From Polyangia bacterium (GTDB lineage Bacteria; Myxococcota_A; Polyangia; Nannocystales; Nannocystaceae): a DNA stretch of 64,000 nt. This document shows, in pieces, positions 58,165 to 64,000 of this stretch (the first letter of the stretch is position 1; the number at the start of each line of letters is the position of its first letter). The stretch is from contig JAUHWG010000010.1 of NCBI GenBank assembly GCA_030424595.1, positions 186,001 to 250,000 of the forward strand, written 5' to 3'. The position numbers and the translations under genes were made by a program. The notes under the pieces are model-generated. The model ran no database searches and was not told the DNA's origin. It saw only the letters and a list, made by a program, of their open reading frames with translations.

Positions 58165-58337
58165 ACCCAGACGCCGCCATCACTCTAGTGAACGGTGTGT
58201 ATGAAGTTGACAGTGACTTCATTGATGAGGTTCGCAGCGATTTCAACATGGTCACCCAAGAAGACAGTTCTCGGCTTGAGTTCCAGCGCACCTGGGGTCC
58301 TCGACGGTCACGCTCGACTACGATATCATCTAGTTCC

Positions 58338-59426
58338 ATGCGACGGCCTGGGGCGACCATCCTAGCTCTAGCCTGCACCCTCCCGGGGTGCGGGCGTAAC
58401 TTTGATGGACCTAGGTATAAAACAAGTCACACGACCATCACGACCTCATTTGAAGAACCGCTCTGTGCCGGGGACCTTGCCAACATCGAGCGTCACATCG
58501 AGCAAGTAGAACAACTCCTTGGAACCTCTTTAGAGAAAGACATCGAGATCTTTCTATGGTCAGGGCTTGATGCTCCAAGAACTCCGTGTCCCTATGGGAG
58601 AGATGCGTGCTTCGTCCGCGCCACCAACCGAGTCTACTCCGACTTCGGCTCGCTTGAACACGAGCTCACACACGCCGTCGTTGAAGAGCTTGGCACTCCA
58701 AGACCCTTCTTCGATGAAGGCGTCGCTGTTGCCACAGAGCCACGCACTCTCAGGTTCCCTGAGATTTCCCCCTCCTCTCAGATCGACCTACCACGTGACG
58801 AAATCTCCTACCAAGCAGGGGGGTTCTTCGTACGGTGGCTCCTCGAAACCCACGGCGTCGACAAGTGGCAATCCCTCCACTCAGGACGAGGGAACCGAGC
58901 GGCGTTTCAAGATATCTACGGTGCAAGCTTCGATGGGATGACAGAAGAGTACCTACTCTCTGCCCCCTGGGTATATGCCCCTCTCTTGAAGAGCCCCGCC
59001 CCAGGCCTGACAGAGAACGAAGAGGGGTGGCGAGAAATTGTGACGCTGGACTGTAGCCAAGAGGACACCTTCGGACGCCTGGACCGTCGCTCGACACTAC
59101 GCCGCCTAGAGATCTCCGAAAGCGGCTTCTTTGACTTCTGGACCACAGCCGACGGCCTTTCACTGCGTCGTTTATTGGGAACCAACCTCACCTCGGAGAG
59201 CGAAACAAGAGCTGCGCTCTCCGGAGATGTCCCCCTGTGGGATGAGCTCTCCCCCGCAGGCTCGACGAAGGGTATTCCCGGCGGGGCAATACAAACAGTT
59301 TGGCTGACCACCGGAGAGTACGAAGTTGCCATCATCGATATTGATCGCGATGATGACGAAGTCGTTGTCACGGTGCTACCGCACCGGGGCCCAGTCCTAT
59401 TTCCCCCGACAAACTCAGACTTGTGA
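58338..59426 (+). CDS. zincin metallopeptidase-like lipoprotein (HELTH), in low-GC patch
   Basis: 362 residues from ATG 58338. The signal ILALACTLPGC gives a lipobox Cys 18. HELTH at 108-112 with FFDEGVAVATE (Glu 127) is the same gluzincin pattern as the protein at 25358-26494. Both also share a preceding Tyr/Phe-rich segment, a following AGGFFVRWLLETHG helix, and a C-terminal beta domain (TLDCSQEDTFGRL, TVWLTTGEYEVAIIDIDRDD). Codon use is clearly less GC-rich than the neighbours. The stop overlaps the next gene's GTG (GTGA at 59423-59426). It is probably an exported protease that arrived by transfer. Confidence 0.8.
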   Translation: MRRPGATILALACTLPGCGRNFDGPRYKTSHTTITTSFEEPLCAGDLANIERHIEQVEQLLGTSLEKDIEIFLWSGLDAPRTPCPYGRDACFVRATNRVYSDFGSLEHELTHAVVEELGTPRPFFDEGVAVATEPRTLRFPEISPSSQIDLPRDEISYQAGGFFVRWLLETHGVDKWQSLHSGRGNRAAFQDIYGASFDGMTEEYLLSAPWVYAPLLKSPAPGLTENEEGWREIVTLDCSQEDTFGRLDRRSTLRRLEISESGFFDFWTTADGLSLRRLLGTNLTSESETRAALSGDVPLWDELSPAGSTKGIPGGAIQTVWLTTGEYEVAIIDIDRDDDEVVVTVLPHRGPVLFPPTNSDL

Positions 59427-60049
59427 CTCCAAGAACTACGTCTAGCTGGAGTATCGTAGTCCTCTTCATGACGGCATGCTCCGGGATGCCCGAACTCCTC
59501 ACCGAAGAAGGGCAAGCTTGCCGCTCCCTGGCCACGCCATGCCTCGAAGAGAGCGAGGCTCTCGTGTGCGATGAGGGAGTATGGACTTCGAGGACGTGTA
59601 GTGAGATCTGCTTCGGAGAGGAGCTGATGCCCGTGTCTTGCAACGACGGGCGCTGCGACTGCCCAGAAGATGCCAGCGGCTGTACGCCGGGAGCTTCCAC
59701 GTGCGTGCAAGAGGACGAGATCCGCTGGTGTGGTGCTGACGAAGTCTGGAGCCAGTCTTCCTGCAGCGACATATGTGGCACCCTCCCAGAGCAACCAATC
59801 TCGCTGGGCTGTGTTGAAGGCTCGGCGGACGGGAGCGGCCCACAGGGAGCTGTCTGCCACTGCTCCGGGGAGGGTCTTCCCTGTGAAGAGGAAAGCCCAT
59901 ACTGCACAAGCGCGACCGAACTAGGGAGGTGTGTCCAAGGAGTTTGGGTAGAAGAGTCTTGTATTGAGATGTGTAGCACTCCAACTGGGGTCTGTGATCC
60001 GGGGGCTGGTGCAGCATCATGTGCCTGCCTGGATGACAACTCTCAGTAG
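59423..60049 (+). CDS. Cys-rich lipoprotein coupled to the zincin gene
   Basis: 208 residues from GTG 59423, overlapping the zincin stop. The signal SWSIVVLFMTAC ends in a lipobox Cys. The rest has about 24 Cys in repeated short modules (ACRSLATPCLEESEALVC, GVWTSRTCSEICFGEE, DDEI-like ETGs, VQGVWVEESCIEMC) that follow a pattern of CxxGxW-x-CxxxC. Such repeats should be disulfide-linked knots in the periplasm or outside the cell. Low-GC codon use as in the zincin gene. It may be a substrate, inhibitor or anchor of that enzyme; this is inference. Confidence 0.72.
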   Translation: MTPRTTSSWSIVVLFMTACSGMPELLTEEGQACRSLATPCLEESEALVCDEGVWTSRTCSEICFGEELMPVSCNDGRCDCPEDASGCTPGASTCVQEDEIRWCGADEVWSQSSCSDICGTLPEQPISLGCVEGSADGSGPQGAVCHCSGEGLPCEEESPYCTSATELGRCVQGVWVEESCIEMCSTPTGVCDPGAGAASCACLDDNSQ

Positions 60050-60841
60050 AGAGCTGCCTGAACGGTAGGCACAGGCAAACCTCCCGCTAGTGCACGACCA
60101 TCACCAAGCGCTTGACCGAAGTGCAAGAGCTTCGAGCCTCCGCCGGTAGAGTTGGTCGTCGACCCGGCTCCTGTGACTCCCTTCGCTGGGCTCACGCTCG
60201 CGGCTCCCTCGCTCGCCTCAAGCTCCGGCGCTCGATCAGCGGCCGCGTGAAGGTCTTCGAGAACAAGCGCGGCTACTAGGAATCGACGCATGTCCTGAGC
60301 CACGTCTACAACCTCTTCCTAGGCGGCAGCTTCGTGCTCGGTGTTCTCACAGGCGTTTCGGAGGCTCTCGATCGCTCTGGCTTCGGCACGGCCCGAAGTT
60401 CGACCGGCAATGCGCGTTGTTGCTCATCATCGTCGAGAGACTCGACGAGCATGTGTCGAGAGAAGGTCTGAAACCACGAGTCCTCTACACACCCGGTAGC
60501 GGAGCCCAGGAAGACTTGCTCGGGCGAGCGAGGGGCGATGGGTGGGACGCAGCGGGAGGACCCGTGCCTCGCGCGGAGACACGAGTACCCTGTCTCTTCA
60601 AGCAGATCAGTTCTACCCGTGGCGAGCACGTGGCATGGGAGGACCCGCGTCCGCGAGGGACCCGCCTCGTCGCCCCTCGCCCGCCCGCCTACAGCCCCCA
60701 AGCTCCGCCCCTCGCCAAGCACGAGGTGAGCGCTCACCCACACGAATGCAGCCGAAGCGCAAGCCCCGTGTCACTGACGGTTCTACGCGGGCTGGCTAGG
60801 ACGCCTCATGCCAGCGCTTACTTTAGGCCTAGGCGGCCCGC
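60050..60841. other. Intergenic region, 792 bp, with a decayed ORF
   Basis: No intact gene was seen. A plus-strand frame about 60190-60420 with an internal stop is described separately. The remainder to 60841 has short open frames without protein-like features, and a GC-rich segment from about 60640. Confidence 0.45.
60190..60420 (+). pseudogene. decayed ORF fragment, possibly transposase-like
   Basis: The frame reads LARLKLRRSISGRVKVFENK, RGY, then TAG at 60277-60279, then ESTHVLSHVYNLFLGGSFVL. The continuity of protein-like sequence across the stop suggests a damaged gene. The basic, His-containing pattern recalls transposase C-termini, but no signature is certain. Terminal inverted repeats were not found. 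Confidence 0.25.
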
Positions 60842-62317
60842 TCACGGGGTCGGCGAGGGATCCGCTGCTTCGAGGGTCGCGAGGGCCGCGGCTGTCGTCG
60901 CCCCGAGCTCCGCCAGCGCCTTCTGGTAGGCGAGCCGGGCCGCGATCTCCTCCAGCGCCGCGTCCGCGACCTGCTGCTCGCGGAGGTTGACGAAGAGCAG
61001 CGTCGTCGCCCCGAGATCGAAGCGCCGACGCTCTGCGCTCGCCAGCTCGCGGGCGACGCTGACCGCCTCACCGGCGACCTCCGCCCGCTCATGCGCGCCG
61101 ATCACCGCGACCATCGCCCGCTCGACCTCGACGGCGATCGTGTCGCGCAGCAGATCGGCCTCGGCGCTCAGGCCCGCGGCCTCGGCCTCGGCCTTGCGGA
61201 TCTTGCCGCGGGCCTCGCGGGCCTGGATCGGGATCTCGACCACCAGGCTGACCTGAAGCTCGGTCGGCGCGAGGTACTCGGGGCCCCGTCCGAAGTCGCG
61301 GAGCACCATCGCCCCGACGTCGATCGCCGGCGCCCGCTGGTTCTTCGCCAGGCGCCGATCGATCTCCGCCTGAGAGCGCTTCAGGAGGATGCTCCGCAGC
61401 TCGGGCCGGCGATCCAGCGCGGCTTGGACCAGCGCCTCGACCTCGTCGGTCAGCGAACGCTCGCCCAGCGGCAACGACTCCGGGAGCATCGACTCCGAGA
61501 CGTCGACCGGAACCCCCTCGCGGTCGCGGACGAAGAGCCGGAGGCTGATCGCCGCCTGCTCGAGCTCCTGCCTGGCCTTGACCGCCGTAGCCTGCCGCTT
61601 GAGCAGGGCCCTGCGGTTGTCGATCGCCTCGACCGGCGGGATCTCGCCGCGCTCCGCCCGGGTCCGGACCTGAACATCACGGGCGGACGCCAGCTCGAGC
61701 TGCTCCTCGGCGACGCCGCGTCGGAGACCGGCGGCGACCCACTCCCAGTAGTGCGTCGTCGTCTCCTTGATCAGCTTGATCGTCTCCTTGTCGCGATCCA
61801 GGAGGGTGATATCGCGATAGATGTCGGCCTGCTGGATCCCGGCCCGTCCCTTGTCGATAGGCCCGTCCCGCCAGAGCGGGACGACGAGCCCCGCCCGGAT
61901 CTCGCCGGCGCTCAGGGTCGCCCGCTCGCCGTAGTAGTCGGGGAAGGTCCCGCGGCCGAGGCTATAGCCGGCGATCAGGCGGGTCCCCCAAAACGGGGTG
62001 GCCTGGGCGACCTGGGTGTCGAGCCGACCGTTGATGTAGTAGCCGAGGGGCCGCAGGTAGGCGCCGGTCCGCCACTTAAGGTCGAAGTGGCCGCGAGCGG
62101 ACATCGCCGCGCCGTCCGCGGCGTCGATCTTGCGGGCCGCGGCGACCATAAGCGGGTGCCTCTCGACCACCGACGCGAGCACCTCCTCGAGCGAGAGGCT
62201 GCGGCGGGCCGCCCCCTGGGCGGCGCCCGTGCTCACCTCCAGCGCGCCGAAGCTCATCGGCGACGGCGCGGCGGTGGTCAGGCTCAGGGCGAAGAACGCT
62301 CCGACGAGCCCGGTCAT
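60842..62317 (-). CDS. TolC family outer membrane channel of a type I secretion-like operon
   Basis: 491 residues. The N-terminal signal (GLVGAFFALSLTTA) is followed by SLSLEEVLASVVERHPLMVA, the usual start of an outer-membrane-factor repeat. Helical and strand segments follow (RGHFDLKWRTGAYLRPLGYY, QLELASARDVQVRTRAERGE; VSLVVEIPIQAREARGKIRK, SVARELASAERRRFDLGATT). It forms the exit pore for the HlyD/ABC pair encoded just upstream. Its start overlaps the HlyD stop (ATGA, 62314-62317). A 559-bp part of it was copied to 57780-58164. Confidence 0.85.
   Translation of the reverse strand: MTGLVGAFFALSLTTAAPSPMSFGALEVSTGAAQGAARRSLSLEEVLASVVERHPLMVAAARKIDAADGAAMSARGHFDLKWRTGAYLRPLGYYINGRLDTQVAQATPFWGTRLIAGYSLGRGTFPDYYGERATLSAGEIRAGLVVPLWRDGPIDKGRAGIQQADIYRDITLLDRDKETIKLIKETTTHYWEWVAAGLRRGVAEEQLELASARDVQVRTRAERGEIPPVEAIDNRRALLKRQATAVKARQELEQAAISLRLFVRDREGVPVDVSESMLPESLPLGERSLTDEVEALVQAALDRRPELRSILLKRSQAEIDRRLAKNQRAPAIDVGAMVLRDFGRGPEYLAPTELQVSLVVEIPIQAREARGKIRKAEAEAAGLSAEADLLRDTIAVEVERAMVAVIGAHERAEVAGEAVSVARELASAERRRFDLGATTLLFVNLREQQVADAALEEIAARLAYQKALAELGATTAAALATLEAADPSPTP
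61551..62109 (-). repeat. parent segment of the duplicated tolC piece (direct repeat with 57780-58164)
   Basis: This part of the tolC gene occurs again, with deletions, at 57780-58164 on the same strand. The two copies flank about 3.4 kb containing the low-GC zincin and Cys-rich genes, so recombination between them could remove that segment. Confidence 0.85.
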
Positions 62318-63666
62318 TTCTTGCCCACTCCGCGGATGCTCGGCTCATCGACCGCGACGACCGGCGGGAAGCCGTTGAAGAGCCGCCAAAGCTCGTAGCC
62401 GAGGCGGACCCGGTTCAGCAGGACCCAGCCGTTGGCGCGGACGCCCTGGCGGAGGTAGTGCCCCGAGGGCCAGGGCTCATCGCCGTCCGGGACGACGACC
62501 ACGCGGAAGTGTCCCTTGCCGTCGTCCGCCGAGTCGACGAAGGCCACCTTGCCGGCGAAGGTCCCGACCGCCACGGAGGGCCAGCCGGAGAACTGGATCG
62601 CGGGCCAGCCCTCGAAGTGGAGGCGGACGTGACGGCCGGGATCGATCAACGCCGCGTCGTTGCCGTCGACGAGGATCTCGACCGCTCGCGAGTCGGTGTC
62701 GGGCACCAAGATCGCCAGGGGCTCGCCAGACTTGACCAGCTCGCCGCCCTCGCGGGTGATCACCCGCAGGATCGTCCCCGCCCGCGGCGCTGTCACCTGC
62801 TGGGTCGACTGCCGCGAGAGCTGGACCTCGATCTTGCTCAGCGACTCGCGCTCGTCGGCCTGGCTCGAGAGCGCCGACTCGAGCTTCGCCTGGGCGTCCG
62901 CCAGACCGGCGTCCGTGTCCCCCTCGACCTTGCGCAGATCGGCGAGGGCCTCGGTCAGCTCGGAGCGCTCCGAGCCCAGGTTCGCCTTCGCTGACTTGAC
63001 CTCAGCCTCGGCCTTGGCGACGTCGAGCTCGGCGAGCTCGAGGCTCCGGGTCGAGGTCAGCCCCTCCGCCGCCAGGTCTCGCTGACGACGAATGTTGAGG
63101 AGCGCGGTGTCGCGGTGGGCCTCGGCGGCCTCGAGCTTCTGTTGGGCGATCCGCACCCCTTCGCGGTCCATCCGCACCCGCGCCTCCGCGCCGTCGATGC
63201 TCGCCAGCCGCGAGGTCTGGAGCGCCGTGATCCGGGTCTCGTAGGCGAGCACCTGGTTTTGCGCGGCGGAGAGGCGGTCCATGATCGCCTCTCGCTGATC
63301 CTTGAGGCGGTCGACCAGGTCCTCGGCGTTGTCGCGGATCTCCGCGATCAGCTCCCCCTTCTCGACCTTCTGCCCCTCCTGGACCATCATCGACACCAGG
63401 CGACCGTCGATCGGCGCCTCCAGGGGCTGCTCGCGCTCGAGCGGAGAGTAGGCGATCACCCGGCCGTGACCGCGGACGCTCTGCTGCCACGGCGCGAGGA
63501 TCAGCGCGGCGATGATCAGCGACAGCGAGGCCAAGAGGACCTTGGCGATGGTCCGGGTGACGCGGGTCGTGTGCCGGACGAGGCGGAGGCTGGGGAGCTC
63601 TCCGAGCCCCGTCGGCAGGCCCGCCTCCACTTGCTTCTGCGATCGGTCGTGGGCTGGCATCGTCAT
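62314..63666 (-). CDS. HlyD-family membrane fusion protein
   Basis: 450 residues from ATG 63666. One membrane helix (VLLASLSLIIAALILAPW) near residues 40-60 follows a cytoplasmic start. Then come half a lipoyl domain (GHGRVIAYSPLEREQPLEAP, IDGRLVSMMVQEGQKVEKGE), a long coiled coil of about 180 residues (DNAEDLVDRLKDQREAIMDR to SLSKIEVQLSRQSTQQ), the other lipoyl half (VTAPRAGTILRVITREGGEL) and a beta domain. This is the adaptor of type I secretion systems or peptide exporters. It is 1 base downstream of the ABC gene and overlaps the TolC gene. Confidence 0.9.
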   Translation of the reverse strand: MTMPAHDRSQKQVEAGLPTGLGELPSLRLVRHTTRVTRTIAKVLLASLSLIIAALILAPWQQSVRGHGRVIAYSPLEREQPLEAPIDGRLVSMMVQEGQKVEKGELIAEIRDNAEDLVDRLKDQREAIMDRLSAAQNQVLAYETRITALQTSRLASIDGAEARVRMDREGVRIAQQKLEAAEAHRDTALLNIRRQRDLAAEGLTSTRSLELAELDVAKAEAEVKSAKANLGSERSELTEALADLRKVEGDTDAGLADAQAKLESALSSQADERESLSKIEVQLSRQSTQQVTAPRAGTILRVITREGGELVKSGEPLAILVPDTDSRAVEILVDGNDAALIDPGRHVRLHFEGWPAIQFSGWPSVAVGTFAGKVAFVDSADDGKGHFRVVVVPDGDEPWPSGHYLRQGVRANGWVLLNRVRLGYELWRLFNGFPPVVAVDEPSIRGVGKK

Positions 63667-63667
63667 C

Positions 63668-64000
63668 TCAGCGGGTGTAGGGGCGGCTCTGCGCGCCCGT
63701 CTGGGTGGAGCGGATTCCGCCGTCCTCGAGCGCGACGACACGTCGACAGAGGGCGGCGACCGCCGGCTCGCGGGTCAGGACCAGCAGCGTCCAGGGCGGG
63801 TCTTCTGGGACGAGCACCGGCCGCAGCTCCGCGCGGGTCGTCTCGTCGAGCCCGTCCAGGAGCCCGTCTAGGACCAGCAGGCGCGGCTTGGCGACGATGG
63901 CCCGGGCGAGGCCGATCCGCAGGGCCTCGCCCTCCGAGAGCCCCCGACCGTCGGTGCTGAGCTCAGCCTCGACATCGCCGCCGAAACGCTCGAGCATCGG
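63668..64000 (-). CDS. ABC transporter ATP-binding domain, C-terminal part only (runs off window); catalytic residues missing
   Basis: The visible 110 residues are the end of a nucleotide-binding domain. LSEGEALRIGLARAI is the signature region (LSEGE for LSGGQ). LLVLDGLLDGLDE is Walker B, but the residue after the Asp, normally the catalytic Glu, is Gly. TLLVLTREPAV stands where the switch His of the H-loop should be; no His is there. The domain is therefore expected to bind but hardly hydrolyse ATP. It is likely half of a heterodimer, or works with another ATPase domain. Gene order (ABC, HlyD, TolC) indicates type I secretion or peptide export. The start is outside the window. Confidence 0.8.
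   Translation of the reverse strand, partial: PMLERFGGDVEAELSTDGRGLSEGEALRIGLARAIVAKPRLLVLDGLLDGLDETTRAELRPVLVPEDPPWTLLVLTREPAVAALCRRVVALEDGGIRSTQTGAQSRPYTR

Larger units (their letters stand above)
57388..58337. other. Scrambled non-coding region with gene relics, 950 bp
   Basis: From left to right: a Cys-rich gene relic with an amber codon (57422-57664), a partial internally deleted copy of the tolC gene at 60842 (57780-58164), and a short frame (58165-58290) reading NGVYEVDSDFIDEV that might be a remnant of a periplasmic protein such as GspC, though this is weak. Base composition falls after 58165. Confidence 0.7.

Overview
The window is high-GC bacterial DNA that looks like a myxobacterium, most likely of the Nannocystaceae/Polyangia type. 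Support comes from many lipoproteins with long Ser/Thr/Gly/Asp linkers, FG-GAP repeat proteins, a MYXO-CTERM-like tail (gene at 46140-47966), DUF4215 and fibrinogen-like domains, PEGA and AgmX/PglI-type proteins, and a Ser/Thr kinase with TPRs. No rRNA, tRNA, CRISPR array, intact insertion sequence or replication origin was seen. The taxonomic call is inference.

Layout. 1-9 kb: a DUF1338 enzyme cut by the window edge, an MFS exporter, a peptidase T-like enzyme, a MopE-motif lipoprotein, a membrane DUF4336 protein, a peroxiredoxin-like lipoprotein whose peroxidatic residue is encoded by an in-frame TGA followed by a SECIS-like hairpin (a probable selenoprotein), and a MurL-like PP-loop enzyme. 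9.2-15.8 kb: a TetR regulator translationally coupled to an RND adaptor and pump, plus a TolC protein, with a palindrome in the regulator's own promoter region. 16-20 kb: DUF2505, a DEAD-box-type helicase, a quinone-oxidoreductase-like MDR protein and a dimethylargininase. 20-30 kb: AgmX/PglI-like lipoproteins, a 16-repeat FG-GAP lipoprotein coupled to a zincin lipoprotein, a PhoD-like phosphatase and a zinc-ribbon/TM/Lys-Ser-repeat protein.

30-40.4 kb: a copper/silver-type efflux operon on the minus strand (outer-membrane channel, CusB-like adaptor, CusA-like HME-RND pump, P1B ATPase with doubled YHS and doubled heavy-metal-binding domains), preceded by two copies of a 16-bp palindrome spaced 22 bp apart. 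40.6-57.4 kb: mostly surface and periplasmic proteins (PEGA, CAP/SCP, fibrinogen-like, FG-GAP, beta-propeller, two Ser/Thr-linker lipoproteins), a GST, a TerB-like protein, a kinase-TPR protein and an MBL-fold lipoprotein.

57.4-60.8 kb is a scrambled, visibly lower-GC patch: a Cys-rich gene relic with an amber codon, a 385-bp internally deleted copy of the neighbouring tolC gene, a second zincin lipoprotein coupled to a Cys-rich lipoprotein, and a decayed ORF. It lies next to a type I secretion-like operon (ABC protein, HlyD, TolC) that runs off the window's right edge; the visible ABC domain lacks its catalytic Glu and switch His.

The observations most worth following are the probable selenoprotein, the duplicated tolC segment bracketing foreign-looking genes, the tandem operator of the metal-efflux operon, the degenerate ABC domain, and the two lipoprotein-zincin gene pairs.
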